Notes under the pieces: model-generated
The model's database searches: none
Told to the model about the DNA's origin: nothing
The model's input: the letters and a program-made list of their open reading frames with translations, nothing else
Part shown: positions 19,194 through 28,436 of the stretch, piece by piece
How positions within the stretch are numbered: the first letter of the stretch is position 1
Layout: each line of letters starts with the position of its first letter
Assembly (NCBI GenBank): GCA_963922775.1
Contig: CAWUJG010000009.1
Location: 1 to 46,310, forward strand
Length of the DNA stretch: 46,310 bases
Reading direction: 5' to 3'
Source: JAHDDH01 sp963922775
GTDB lineage: Bacteria > Bacteroidota > Bacteroidia > Cytophagales > Amoebophilaceae
Position numbers and translations under genes: made by a program

Positions 19194-20330
19194 ATGACAA
19201 AAAAAAATATCTCTATCACTCTTTCTTCAAGTGCACTGCTAAAAAAGTTGTCTGCAATAAGCAGTATTATTGCGATGAATCCTATTGTGCCTATATTAGA
19301 AAATTTTTTGTTTGATATTGCACCTAATCAATTAACTATTACTGCCTCGGATATACAAACTACACTCTCTACCAGCATGCCTATAAATACACAGCATAAT
19401 ACTCAGATAGCTGTACCTGCTCGTATGTTATTAGATACTTTAAAAAATTTTTCAGAACAACCTATTACGTTTCATATTGATGAAGAAAGTTATCGTATGA
19501 CTATACATTCACATAATGGTAATTATACTTTGGCAGGAGAAAATCCAGCAGATTTTCCTGAAAAAATTATGCTTGAACATGAAAAAATATACACTATATC
19601 TAGTAATGTTTTGAAAAAAGCCTTAGCATATACCCAAGTAGCCATTAGTAATGATGAGCTTAAGCCAGCACTTAGTGGCATGTATTTAGAAAGTATAGAA
19701 AACAAAATTACCTTTGTTGCTATAGATGGACACAAATTAGTAAAATATGAATACCAAGGTATAAAAAAAGATACAGCAATATCACCTATTATTTTGCCTA
19801 AAAAAGTATGTAGTCTAATAAATACTTTAGTTCTAAAATATGAAAAAGAAAGTATACAAATGCAATGCAATAAAAGGTATGCTTTTTTTCAAATAGGTGA
19901 TGTATCTATTACTACACAGCTAATTAATGAAAGATATCCAGATTATGATAGTGTAATACCCAAAAATTTTGCTTTAGAATGTACACTTTTAAAAGATGAC
20001 CTGCTTAGTGCAATCAAAAGAATAGGAATTTATGCCAATAAATCAACACAGCAAACTAAGTTTGTTATAGACAAAAATCAAATGCTTATCACTGCAGAAG
20101 ACCAAGATTTTTTTAATGAGGCAAAAGAAAAGATAAGCTGTAATTTTGAAGGAAAATCTATTACTATAGGTTTTAATGTAAAATTTCTCATCAGTCTTTT
20201 GCAGACTATACAACAAGAAGAGATCCAAATTAAAATGATTGATCCTACTCAAGCATGTATAATATCACCTAAAACACAGGAAAAAGATGAAAATATTTTA
20301 CTCCTAATTATGCCAATTATAATACAATAA
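19194..20330 (+). CDS. dnaN: DNA polymerase III beta subunit (sliding clamp)
   Basis: 378 residues, normal length. The beta clamp encircles DNA and tethers polymerase III. Three clamp repeats are evident. Characteristic stretches include NPIVPILENFLFDI, the ALSGMYLE / VAIDGHKL pair in the middle domain, NERYPDYDSVIP, and the C-terminal hydrophobic ending LLLIMPIII. It is followed after 9 bases by a 3'-5' exonuclease gene on the same strand. No DnaA-box cluster or dnaA gene is seen nearby, so there is no evidence for an origin here. Confidence 0.95.
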   Translation: MTKKNISITLSSSALLKKLSAISSIIAMNPIVPILENFLFDIAPNQLTITASDIQTTLSTSMPINTQHNTQIAVPARMLLDTLKNFSEQPITFHIDEESYRMTIHSHNGNYTLAGENPADFPEKIMLEHEKIYTISSNVLKKALAYTQVAISNDELKPALSGMYLESIENKITFVAIDGHKLVKYEYQGIKKDTAISPIILPKKVCSLINTLVLKYEKESIQMQCNKRYAFFQIGDVSITTQLINERYPDYDSVIPKNFALECTLLKDDLLSAIKRIGIYANKSTQQTKFVIDKNQMLITAEDQDFFNEAKEKISCNFEGKSITIGFNVKFLISLLQTIQQEEIQIKMIDPTQACIISPKTQEKDENILLLIMPIIIQ

Positions 20331-20339
20331 TTTTATGAT

Positions 20340-21038
20340 ATGTATCCTGTAGAAAATATTCTATTTTTAGATATTGAAACTGTTTCTTGTGCCCTAAATT
20401 ATAGCCAATTGAATCCTATTTTACAAAAATTATGGCAAAAGAAAGCAGAGAAGATTACTACAGAAAAACCTTTTGATGCAGCTAAAATATTTTTTGAGCG
20501 TGCTGCAATATATGCTGAATTTGGTAAAATAGTAACTATAGCCTTGGGCATGGTAAAAAAAAGCGAGAACAACCAATATACGCTGCATACCAAAGCTTTT
20601 GCTGATCATAACGAAAAAAAAATTTTACTTCAATGTAAAGCACTTATAGAAAGGCATAAAAATATAATATATTTGTGTGCCCATAATGGCAAAGAATTTG
20701 ATTTTCCTTATTTGTGTAGAAGAATGCTAGTTCATAGTATTACTTTGCCTAATATTTTGCAACTACAAAATAAGAAACCTTGGGAAGTGAATCATATAGA
20801 TACTATGGATATGTGGAAGTTTGGTGATAGAAAAAATTTTACTTCTTTAGATCTTTTAGCAGCTATTTTTAATATCAGTTCAAGCAAACATACTATGGAT
20901 GGTAGCCAAGTAAATGACTATTTTTATCGAAAAAATGCCTTAGAAGACATAAAAAAATATTGTTTAGACGATGTACTTGTACTAGCAAAGGTATATTTTA
21001 AAATGCAAGGTATTCCAGGTGAAGTAATTAGAATCTGA
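20340..21038 (+). CDS. DnaQ-fold 3'-5' exonuclease (PolB-type exo2 family)
   Basis: 232 residues. The three exonuclease motifs are present: Exo I LFLDIETV (Asp11, Glu13), Exo II AHNGKEFDFPYLCRR and Exo III YCLDDVLVLAKVY. This matches predicted 3'-5' exonucleases related to the B-family polymerase proofreading domain (DNA_pol_B_exo2). It probably sits in one operon with dnaN, 9 bases upstream, which suggests a role in replication or repair. The substrate is unknown. Confidence 0.85.
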   Translation: MYPVENILFLDIETVSCALNYSQLNPILQKLWQKKAEKITTEKPFDAAKIFFERAAIYAEFGKIVTIALGMVKKSENNQYTLHTKAFADHNEKKILLQCKALIERHKNIIYLCAHNGKEFDFPYLCRRMLVHSITLPNILQLQNKKPWEVNHIDTMDMWKFGDRKNFTSLDLLAAIFNISSSKHTMDGSQVNDYFYRKNALEDIKKYCLDDVLVLAKVYFKMQGIPGEVIRI

Positions 21039-21203
21039 TAAAATATTTAATCTGTCATTTTGACATGTACAATAAATTAATAATATACCAGATCTTTTTC
21101 AATTTATATAGAATACTCATTTCATGTAATGTATTTTGTGAGGATAAAAAATTATAAAAAGTATACAGCAATTTAATAGCTTAAAGTCAGAAAAAAAGTA
21201 TTT

Positions 21204-21461
21204 GTGTTAGCAGTTACAACAATGATGATAGTTTATTCAATAAAGCGTATTTTACACCATATTATAAAAAAAACAAAAAATTTTCTCAAAGGTTTAACAC
21301 AAAATTTTCATGCTCTAGAAAAAGCCATTTTAGCTAATGCCTTTGAGAAAAAAGTTTTCAATAATAAAAAGGTATTAATTGCTATGGATACACTTCCAGA
21401 TGTTTGTAAGCTAGATGGTAGAGAAATTATTAATATAAATGACTTTTTGTCAGTATTATAA
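21204..21461 (+). CDS. Possible small protein, unknown
   Basis: 85 residues from a GTG; an ATG-started version would begin at 21222. The first 20 residues are moderately hydrophobic, followed by a basic stretch and then a more mixed part ending LDGREIININDFLSVL. I recognise no family. It lies in the gap between the exonuclease and groES, on the same strand, where otherwise there would be a 557-base gap. It could be a real small gene, a decayed gene or chance. Confidence 0.3.
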   Translation: MLAVTTMMIVYSIKRILHHIIKKTKNFLKGLTQNFHALEKAILANAFEKKVFNNKKVLIAMDTLPDVCKLDGREIININDFLSVL

Positions 21462-21595
21462 ACAGAATTATACACTGCTATGATAAAATAATAGTATTGG
21501 CATAGTTTATGATTATTTTTTAACATGAAATGTATCACTCATTTTTAAGATGTAGAGATACAAATTTTTTGTAAAAATTTAATTGTTAATATCTT

Positions 21596-21877
21596 ATGAA
21601 TAATCTAAAATTACAACCCCTTGCTGATCGTGTAATTGTAGCACCAGCAGTTGTAGAAGAAAAAACTGCAGGAGGTATTATTATACCTGATACTGCCAAA
21701 GAAAAACCACAAAAAGGTACAGTAGTGGCCATAGGCAGTGGAAAAAAAGATGAACCTTTAACAGTAAAAGTAGGTGATCAAGTACTCTACGGAAAATATA
21801 GTGGTACAGAAACCACTGTAGAAGGAAAAGAATATATGATTATGAGAGAATCTGACATTTACGCTATTATTCAATAA
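21596..21877 (+). CDS. groES: Co-chaperonin GroES
   Basis: 93 residues, full length. It has the family start LQPLADRVIVAP, the mobile loop region EKTAGGIIIPDTAKEKPQKG and the dome region through YGKYSGTE. It caps GroEL. It lies 34 bases before groEL, in the conserved order. No CIRCE-like inverted repeat is seen upstream, so HrcA control is not supported. Confidence 0.97.
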   Translation: MNNLKLQPLADRVIVAPAVVEEKTAGGIIIPDTAKEKPQKGTVVAIGSGKKDEPLTVKVGDQVLYGKYSGTETTVEGKEYMIMRESDIYAIIQ

Positions 21878-21911
21878 AAAAATTATTTAATTTTAAAACC
21901 TATAAAAAAAT

Positions 21912-23561
21912 ATGTCAAAAAATATACTCTTTAACTCAGAAGCCAGAACAAAACTCAAAAAAGGAGTAGACATCATGGCAAACGCAGTAAGCGTAACCCT
22001 TGGTCCAAAAGGAAGAAATGTAGTCATTGACAAAAAATTTGGTGCACCTAGTGTTACAAAAGACGGTGTTTCAGTAGCTAAAGAAATAGATGTGAAAGAT
22101 CCTGTAGAAAATTTAGGAGCACAACTTGTAAAAGAAGTAGCTTCTAAAACAGCGGATCATGCAGGTGATGGTACAACTACTGCCAGTGTTTTAGCTCAAT
22201 CTATATTTGTAAATGGAATTAAAAATGTAGAAGCTGGTGCTAATCCAATGGATTTAAAACGTGGTATAGACAAAGCCATACAACATGTAATATCTAAATT
22301 AAGAGAAGACTCTAAACCTATTTCTGGATCTAACGAAATACAACAAGTAGCTACTATTTCAGCAAATAATGACAAAACTATTGGCAAAATGATAGCCAAT
22401 GCTATGGAAAAAGTAGGTAAAGATGGTGTTATCACAGTAGAAGAAGCTAAAGGTACTGAAACAGAAGTAAAAGTAGTAGAAGGTATGGAGTTTGATAGAG
22501 GATATCTATCGCCTTATTTTGTGACAAATACTGAAAAAATGGAAACAGAATTAGAAAATCCATATATTCTTATTTGTGATAAAAAAGTTTCTACAATGAA
22601 AGATTTACTACCTATTTTAGAAGCAACATCACAAACAGGAAAGCCATTAATGATTATAGCTGAAGATGTAGACGGAGAAGCACTAGCAACACTTGTAGTA
22701 AACAAAATTAGAGGATCTCTAAAAGTAGCAGCAGTAAAAGCACCAGGTTTTGGTGACAGAAGAAAAGAAATGTTAGAAGATATTGCCGTGCTTACAGGAG
22801 GTACTGTAATCTCAGAAGAAAGAGGATACAAATTAGAAAATGCTACTCTAGACTATTTAGGTACAGCAGAAAAAGTAAATATAGACAAAGAAAATACAGT
22901 AATAGTAAATGGCAATGGCAAAAAAGAAAAGATTGAAGGAAGAATAAATCAAATCAGAACACAAATAGAAAATACTACTTCAGACTACGATAAAGAAAAA
23001 CTTCAAGAAAGATTAGCAAAACTAGCTGGAGGAGTAGCAATTCTTTACATAGGTGCAGCAACAGAAGTAGAAATGAAAGAAAAAAAAGATAGAGTAGATG
23101 ATGCATTACATGCTACAAGAGCAGCAGTACAAGAAGGAGTAGTTCCAGGAGGTGGTGTAGCTTTAATTCGTGCTTTAAGCGCACTAGACAATGTATCAGT
23201 AGATAATGATGATCAAGCTACAGGTATAGAAATTGTAAAAAAATCTTTAGAAGCACCTCTACGTAAAATAGTAGAAAATGCAGGAGGAGAAGGCTCTGTA
23301 GTAGTACAAAAAGTAAAAGAATCCCAAGGTGATTTTGGATATAATGCTAGAACAGATCAGTATGAAAATTTATTCCAATCAGGTGTTTTAGATCCTACAA
23401 AAGTAACAAGAATGGCTATAGAAAATGCAGCTTCTATTGCTTCTTTACTTTTAACTACTGAATGCGTAATTGCAGAAGAAAAAGAAGAAGAAAAAGGAGG
23501 AGGAATGCCAGGAGCAGGAGGAGGAATGCCACCTATGGGAGGCATGAATGGTATGATGTAA
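21912..23561 (+). CDS. groEL: Chaperonin GroEL
   Basis: 549 residues, full length. Signature segments include the ATP loop SVTLGPKGRNVVIDKKFG, the GDGTTTASVLAQ motif with the catalytic Asp, KAPGFGDRRKEMLEDIA, and the AAVQEGVVPGGGVALIRAL stretch. The C-terminal tail is the usual Gly-Met-rich repeat (GGGMPGAGGGMPPMGGMNGMM without its first residues). It is A/G-rich on the coding strand, as expected of a strongly expressed gene in an AT-rich genome. A strong terminator follows. Confidence 0.98.
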   Translation: MSKNILFNSEARTKLKKGVDIMANAVSVTLGPKGRNVVIDKKFGAPSVTKDGVSVAKEIDVKDPVENLGAQLVKEVASKTADHAGDGTTTASVLAQSIFVNGIKNVEAGANPMDLKRGIDKAIQHVISKLREDSKPISGSNEIQQVATISANNDKTIGKMIANAMEKVGKDGVITVEEAKGTETEVKVVEGMEFDRGYLSPYFVTNTEKMETELENPYILICDKKVSTMKDLLPILEATSQTGKPLMIIAEDVDGEALATLVVNKIRGSLKVAAVKAPGFGDRRKEMLEDIAVLTGGTVISEERGYKLENATLDYLGTAEKVNIDKENTVIVNGNGKKEKIEGRINQIRTQIENTTSDYDKEKLQERLAKLAGGVAILYIGAATEVEMKEKKDRVDDALHATRAAVQEGVVPGGGVALIRALSALDNVSVDNDDQATGIEIVKKSLEAPLRKIVENAGGEGSVVVQKVKESQGDFGYNARTDQYENLFQSGVLDPTKVTRMAIENAASIASLLLTTECVIAEEKEEEKGGGMPGAGGGMPPMGGMNGMM

Positions 23562-23590
23562 TTCGTTGATTTTTTAAAGTATTTAATTGT

Positions 23591-23619
23591 AAAAAGGCCT
23601 GAAATTTCAGGCCTTTTTT
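23591..23619 (+). terminator. Intrinsic terminator of groES-groEL
   Basis: aaaaaggcctgaaa and tttcaggccttttt form a 14-bp near-perfect palindrome (23591-23618) with a GC-rich centre and a T6 tract at 23614-23619, starting 30 bases after the groEL stop. It is the clearest intrinsic terminator in the window and separates groEL from the nuclease-fold pair. Confidence 0.9.
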
Positions 23620-23699
23620 ATTTTTACGCTTTTTGTTTAATACAAAAAAATATTTAATTTTATATGACTTTTATTCTAATAATTTAACTTTTATCTCTT

Positions 23700-25208
23700 A
23701 TGAAAAACTATTTAAAAAAACAGTATTATTTTTATTGCTTATTATTTATAGCAAGCATTACCAGTTGTAATAAACTACACTATAAAAAAGATGTGTTGAA
23801 AGATGGGTTGGAGGTGCAGATGAAGCCAACAAGTAGGCAAGATAGAGATCAAGATCAGGAAAGTATATCCTTCAAAAGGAGTAATAATAATTTTTCTGAG
23901 GAAAAAAAAAACAGATTTTCTGATTCTCCTAAAATACTACGACCATCTTTTTTAGATAAAACGACAAGAGATACGGGAAGTAAATATTATAATAAACAAT
24001 ATGAGGATCCTACAAAGGATTTAGCATTTAAATTTTTGTTAGGGGATATGAATAGAAAAGATCTTTTAATTGATTTATTGAACAGTTTGTTGAATTTAAA
24101 AGGTAAAGATGAAATAAAGGAAATTAATTTTGAAAAAGGAGAATTAGTGAAAAAGAACGTAGCATTGGGTAGTAATTATTTAGATGTTTTTTGTACAAGC
24201 AAGAAAGGGGAAAGATTTTTAGTGGAGATGCAAGCCCTTGTTAATCAAAGTTTTTTAGTACGCTCCCAAGTCTATATAAGTAGAGTAATTGCTGATCAAT
24301 ATAGAGGAGGAAAAGAATATGAAAAAGATATACAAAGAGTATATATAGTAGTTATTGCGAAAAGAATACAAGATAATTTGAGATTAATTTTTAATGATAG
24401 ATTTAGTAATGATTTTGCAATTCGTGATAGTCAAGGTAATATGTTATATAACAATAAAATGTTTTGGTATTTTTTTGACTTAGAAAAATTTAAAAAAAAA
24501 TTTGAAGAAGAATTTGAAGAAGAATTTGAAGTAAATTATAAAGACCAATGGCTTTATTTTTTTGCAACATGTGGAAAAGAGGAAAAAAAACCTCAATTTA
24601 TAACACACAAACCTGTCGAAGACAGTTATATTTTTATGCATCAATTATTATGGGATGTAGATACTGCAAGAGCCTATAAAACGGCTGAAGAAAATTATGA
24701 AAGACAAAAACAAAAACATATAAATCTAGGCAGACAAAGAGGACAAGCAGAGAAAGAAATCAAAGCATACCAAAATCAATACAAGAATAATAATGCAATC
24801 TCTTACGAAGGTTTCAAAAATTCTTACAAAAATTTTTTAGGTGAGTCACCAAAGTTTTTCAAACCACGCCATGTAGAAAAGATACAAAACAAAATACAAG
24901 GAGAAAGTTCAGAATGGAATGATTGGACTCAATGGAAACCAGAAAATATTTTTGATGGTTTGAACACGAATAGTCAGCCATTTTTTAGTCAATACCCATC
25001 CCAGAGAATATACGAAGAAGATAATAATTTTCAAGCTGAAGATTTTAATAGTAGAATGGCTAACTCTATACAAAAAAAAAATAATACCAATAGTCCTTTT
25101 TTAAATAATTCTTATCAAGGTGGTATGCCTAAAATAGGAGGTGGGGATCATAATTTTAGTAAGCCAAAAAAGAATAAGAATAGAAAAAGTGAAGAAATAG
25201 AAGATTAA
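23700..25208 (+). CDS. Lipoprotein with PD-(D/E)XK (Rpn/PDDEXK_2-type) nuclease-fold domain
   Basis: 502 residues. Residues 1-22 form a lipoprotein signal peptide with a textbook lipobox ITSC (Cys23). A polar linker runs to about residue 95. Residues about 100-330 match Rpn/PDDEXK_2 putative transposase nucleases: DPTKDLAFKFLLGD, then SNYLDVFCTSKKGERFLVEMQ, giving Asp162 and the Glu176-x-Gln178 pair, followed by FLVRSQVYISR. A coiled segment (about 330-370, GRQRGQAEKEI) and a C-terminal module (SPKFFKPRHVEKIQNKIQ, QPFFSQ) follow. A polar low-complexity tail with an A10 run in its DNA ends the protein. The downstream gene is a paralogue without the signal peptide. Most Rpn proteins are cytoplasmic, so a lipid-anchored form is odd. 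It may be an envelope or secreted protein, or a repurposed domain. Function unknown. Confidence 0.8.
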   Translation: MKNYLKKQYYFYCLLFIASITSCNKLHYKKDVLKDGLEVQMKPTSRQDRDQDQESISFKRSNNNFSEEKKNRFSDSPKILRPSFLDKTTRDTGSKYYNKQYEDPTKDLAFKFLLGDMNRKDLLIDLLNSLLNLKGKDEIKEINFEKGELVKKNVALGSNYLDVFCTSKKGERFLVEMQALVNQSFLVRSQVYISRVIADQYRGGKEYEKDIQRVYIVVIAKRIQDNLRLIFNDRFSNDFAIRDSQGNMLYNNKMFWYFFDLEKFKKKFEEEFEEEFEVNYKDQWLYFFATCGKEEKKPQFITHKPVEDSYIFMHQLLWDVDTARAYKTAEENYERQKQKHINLGRQRGQAEKEIKAYQNQYKNNNAISYEGFKNSYKNFLGESPKFFKPRHVEKIQNKIQGESSEWNDWTQWKPENIFDGLNTNSQPFFSQYPSQRIYEEDNNFQAEDFNSRMANSIQKKNNTNSPFLNNSYQGGMPKIGGGDHNFSKPKKNKNRKSEEIED

Positions 25209-25279
25209 ATATTAATATTTTGTTTGTGATGGGTATACATTAATTAAAATTGATATATACCCATTTGTATTTACATACA

Positions 25280-26338
25280 ATGCCTATAAATCATTTAACT
25301 TTTGCCGATCCGATGTACGACTGTACATTTAAATTGTTATTTGCAAAAAAAGAAAATATAAATCTTACGAAAAGTTTAATTAAAAATTTATTGCTATTTG
25401 AAGAAGATGAAATTGAAAATTTAGATATTCTGAATCCAGAAAATAATGTATGGAGTCAATCAGAATTAAAAAGTAGTGTCGATATAATTTGTGATACTAA
25501 AAAAGGGAAAAAAATTATTATAGAGATGCAAAGATATAATACAAAATATTTTTTATCAAGATCCCAGTATTATATGGCCAATCGTATTACTGATGAAACA
25601 GCAATGGGTATGAATAGTAAATATCATCAAATAGATCAAATTTATTTATTGGTAATAGCAAATGACATACTTTTTAATGATAATAGATATTATAGAAAAA
25701 TAAGGCCGGCCGATGAAGTAACAAATGAAGAAATGATAGACAATAAAATGTATTGGGTATTCTATGAAATACCTAAGTATAGGATGTATAAAGAAAAAAT
25801 AGATAATAAAAATGGATTAACAAAAAAAATTGATTTAAAAAAACATAAAATTTTTAATAATAGATTTGAACAATGGCTATCCTTTCTTGCTACCTGTAAT
25901 TATCAAAAAGAAGAACCTGAGAATATTGAAGATGTAATAAAAAAAAGCTATTTTTTAATGAAACTATCCAATATGGAAAATAAAGAAAGAAAAAAATATT
26001 TTGAACTAGTACAAGAAGAATTGGATGAAAAAATTACCAATGAAAATAAAATTGAACAAGCAAGAATGGAGAGTAGACAAAGAGGACAAGCAGAAATGGA
26101 AATAAGATTGTTTAGAAATCAGTATAGAAAAGATAAAAATTATAATTATGAAAAATTTCAGGAATTTTATAAAAATATTCATGAAGAATCTCCAAATTTT
26201 TTCAAACTCCGTCATGTAGAAAAAATACAAAATAAGATTCAAGAAGATTCAAGATGGAGTAATTGGACTGAATGGCAACCAAATGATATTTTTGATGCAT
26301 TAGATACTAAAGAACAGCCTTTTTTTAGCCAATCATAA
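25280..26338 (+). CDS. PD-(D/E)XK (Rpn/PDDEXK_2-type) nuclease-fold protein, cytoplasmic paralogue
   Basis: 352 residues from the ATG at 25280; a TTG 30 bases earlier is less likely because the family usually begins close to the FADPMYD motif. The nuclease core shows FADPMYDCTFKLLF, SSVDIICDTKKGKKIIIEMQ (Asp68, Glu82, Gln84) and FLSRSQYYMANR. The C-terminal part shares with the upstream lipoprotein a module running from RQRGQAEMEI through SPNFFKLRHVEKIQNKIQ to QPFFSQ, where the protein ends. It begins 71 bases after the upstream gene and probably arose by duplication, with the signal peptide gained or lost. Rpn proteins are known to promote RecA-independent recombination; whether this one does is unknown. 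Confidence 0.8.
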   Translation: MPINHLTFADPMYDCTFKLLFAKKENINLTKSLIKNLLLFEEDEIENLDILNPENNVWSQSELKSSVDIICDTKKGKKIIIEMQRYNTKYFLSRSQYYMANRITDETAMGMNSKYHQIDQIYLLVIANDILFNDNRYYRKIRPADEVTNEEMIDNKMYWVFYEIPKYRMYKEKIDNKNGLTKKIDLKKHKIFNNRFEQWLSFLATCNYQKEEPENIEDVIKKSYFLMKLSNMENKERKKYFELVQEELDEKITNENKIEQARMESRQRGQAEMEIRLFRNQYRKDKNYNYEKFQEFYKNIHEESPNFFKLRHVEKIQNKIQEDSRWSNWTEWQPNDIFDALDTKEQPFFSQS

Positions 26339-26584
26339 AAAAATAGAATAAGATAAAAGATTCAAGAACTTAGATATAGAATACAAAAGAAAATTAAATC
26401 ATTGATGGATATAAATCCCATAAATTTTGATTTTATACCTCCTTTTTTATTTTATACACATACAACATGCCTCTCTACATAGTAAAAAGATGCACTTAAA
26501 ATATTTCCTTTACAATAATTTTCCAATCTTCTTTTTAAGTCCTTTTTTTTATTTTTTATTCTCTAAAATGTATAACAAAATTTA

Positions 26585-27781
26585 CTAGCTATGATAATGT
26601 TTACTCTCATGTAGTAAAGGGTGTTTTTGAGGTATAATTGGTTTTTTTGTAAACTGAGAAAAAAAAATATGTAAAAAAGTAGCAAAAAATACTAAAGCCA
26701 TGCCAATAGCAAAAAGATTAATTTGTCCATTTTCTTTTAAGATGCCAGGGGATATCATCAGGTAAAAATCTAACCAATGCCCCACAAGTAAAACAAGGGA
26801 TATTATTTTTAAAAATATGGTATATCGTTTTGCATTTTTTTTCATTAAAAAAAGAAAGGGAAAAAAAAAATTGATTAAAAGATTCAAATAAAATAAAGGT
26901 CTATAAGGCATATGCTGTATTCTTTCTACATAGTAAATAGTTTCTTCAGGAATGTTAGCATAATAAATGAGTAAAAATTGTGCAAGCCAAAGGTAAGCCC
27001 AAAAAATACTAAAGGCAAAAAGATATTTGCCTAAATCATGTAGATGGTTTGCATTTACTATAGGCATATATCCAGCTTCTTTTAACATAACAACTAAAAA
27101 TGTAATCATAGATAGTCCGGCTACAAACCAGCTTGAGAAAACGTACCATCCAAAAAGTGTACTAAACCAATGTGTATCTATAGCAAGAATCCAATCCCAT
27201 GCAGCAGTAGACGAGGTGATAGCAAAAAATATTATAAAAATTGTACTGTATTTTTTTTGTTTTTGATATGCTTTAGTACTATTGATAGTAAAATCAGATT
27301 GTAGTGATATTGATCTCATTTTATGGAATAAACCTATCCAAATAATAAAGTATATTATAGATCTTAATGAAAAAAATGGTATGTTGAGATATGATTTTTT
27401 TCCTGCTATTATAGCATCGTAACGCGTATCTTGTATATCATATAAATAAGTATGTGTCCAATGAAAAATATCATGATAACCCCAAGTAAAGGTAAGTATC
27501 AAGATAATACTCCCTATCCATAGCCAATGCCCAAAAGTTTCTGGAATTCTTAGTATACTTACTGACCATCCTGCTTGTGTAACATATTGTAGGGCAAAGA
27601 AAAATATACCTATAAGTGCTATGCCTATAAAATATACACCATTTGTCCACAAATTTGTATAGAAGTATGGTATATCAGATAAAATAAGATGGCTATTACA
27701 GCATATAAGCAATATGCCGATACTCAATAGAGTGAATTGCTTTTTTTTTGTTTGTATATCATATACAAAGTTATTTTTCAT
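26585..27781 (-). CDS. actF: Alternative complex III subunit ActF (quinol:cytochrome c oxidoreductase membrane subunit)
   Basis: 398 residues with about ten hydrophobic helices. Segments such as TSSTAAWDWILAIDTHWFSTLFGWYVF and the following AGLSMITFLVV are hallmarks of the ActF/NrfD-like membrane subunit of alternative complex III, which in Bacteroidota replaces the bc1 complex. The gene lies 19 bases after actE on the same strand, the conserved order. The other subunits (ActA penta-haem cytochrome, ActB, ActC, ActD) are not in the window. Confidence 0.85.
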   Translation of the reverse strand: MKNNFVYDIQTKKKQFTLLSIGILLICCNSHLILSDIPYFYTNLWTNGVYFIGIALIGIFFFALQYVTQAGWSVSILRIPETFGHWLWIGSIILILTFTWGYHDIFHWTHTYLYDIQDTRYDAIIAGKKSYLNIPFFSLRSIIYFIIWIGLFHKMRSISLQSDFTINSTKAYQKQKKYSTIFIIFFAITSSTAAWDWILAIDTHWFSTLFGWYVFSSWFVAGLSMITFLVVMLKEAGYMPIVNANHLHDLGKYLFAFSIFWAYLWLAQFLLIYYANIPEETIYYVERIQHMPYRPLFYLNLLINFFFPFLFLMKKNAKRYTIFLKIISLVLLVGHWLDFYLMISPGILKENGQINLFAIGMALVFFATFLHIFFSQFTKKPIIPQKHPLLHESKHYHS

Positions 27782-27800
27782 TATTTTTTATATAAAAAGA

Positions 27801-28436
27801 TTATAATTTTTGCAGTTTTTGTACATATTGTACTATTTTCCACCTTTCCTCTATACTAATTTGTGAGGCATGTGCTCCCATTCTGCCATAACCATGTGTA
27901 ATAACATGGAAAATATGTCCTGCACTTAAATTTTTTGTTCTTCCTTTATTATAAGGTGGTACTCCTTTTAATATTTTACCTACACTACCATTTCCTTTTC
28001 CACTTTCTCCATGGCAATGTGTACAAAAAGTGGTGTATAATATTCTTCCTTCTTGTAAGATAGTTTTATTTTTTGGTAAAGGGTTTTGTATGTCTTGTGC
28101 TGCTTGAATATTTTTACTTGATATGCGATAAGGTAGTTGCTGCATTTTATTTCTAGATACTGTATGTGGTGCAGGGGTACGCATATTCATATAATGCGGA
28201 TTATAGGTATTAGTATTATAAAATTCTCCTTGTAAATCTGCTCTATTGCTAAGCCATTTACCAGCTTGAGGGTTTGTAATTTGAGATAAAGCCTCATATG
28301 CTACACTATGATACATTTGAGGAGCATATTCCCATCCAGGGTGATTTTTATGGGCAATAATTTTTTTTTTTATGTAAAGGGAAATTCCTAAGCTTAATAC
28401 CAATAGGCCAATAAATACAATACGGATAGTATACAT
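27801..28436 (-). CDS. actE: Alternative complex III cytochrome c subunit ActE
   Basis: 211 residues. An N-terminal anchor helix (about residues 5-20) precedes a single c-type haem site, FCTHCHG (Cys138, Cys141, His142), followed by GKGNGSVG. A late Met in GYGRMGAHASQI is the probable sixth ligand. The segment HPGWEYAPQMYHSVAYEA before the haem domain is typical of ActE in Bacteroidota. An A11 run codes for the KKK after the anchor. It should carry electrons from quinol oxidation to a terminal oxidase, if the rest of the complex exists elsewhere. Confidence 0.87.
   Translation of the reverse strand: MYTIRIVFIGLLVLSLGISLYIKKKIIAHKNHPGWEYAPQMYHSVAYEALSQITNPQAGKWLSNRADLQGEFYNTNTYNPHYMNMRTPAPHTVSRNKMQQLPYRISSKNIQAAQDIQNPLPKNKTILQEGRILYTTFCTHCHGESGKGNGSVGKILKGVPPYNKGRTKNLSAGHIFHVITHGYGRMGAHASQISIEERWKIVQYVQKLQKL

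Noticed and set aside
24480..24530. Short FEEEFEEEFE repeat in the lipoprotein nuclease
   Set aside because: It is only two to three units inside a charged loop and probably reflects simple A/G-rich slippage rather than a functional repeat.
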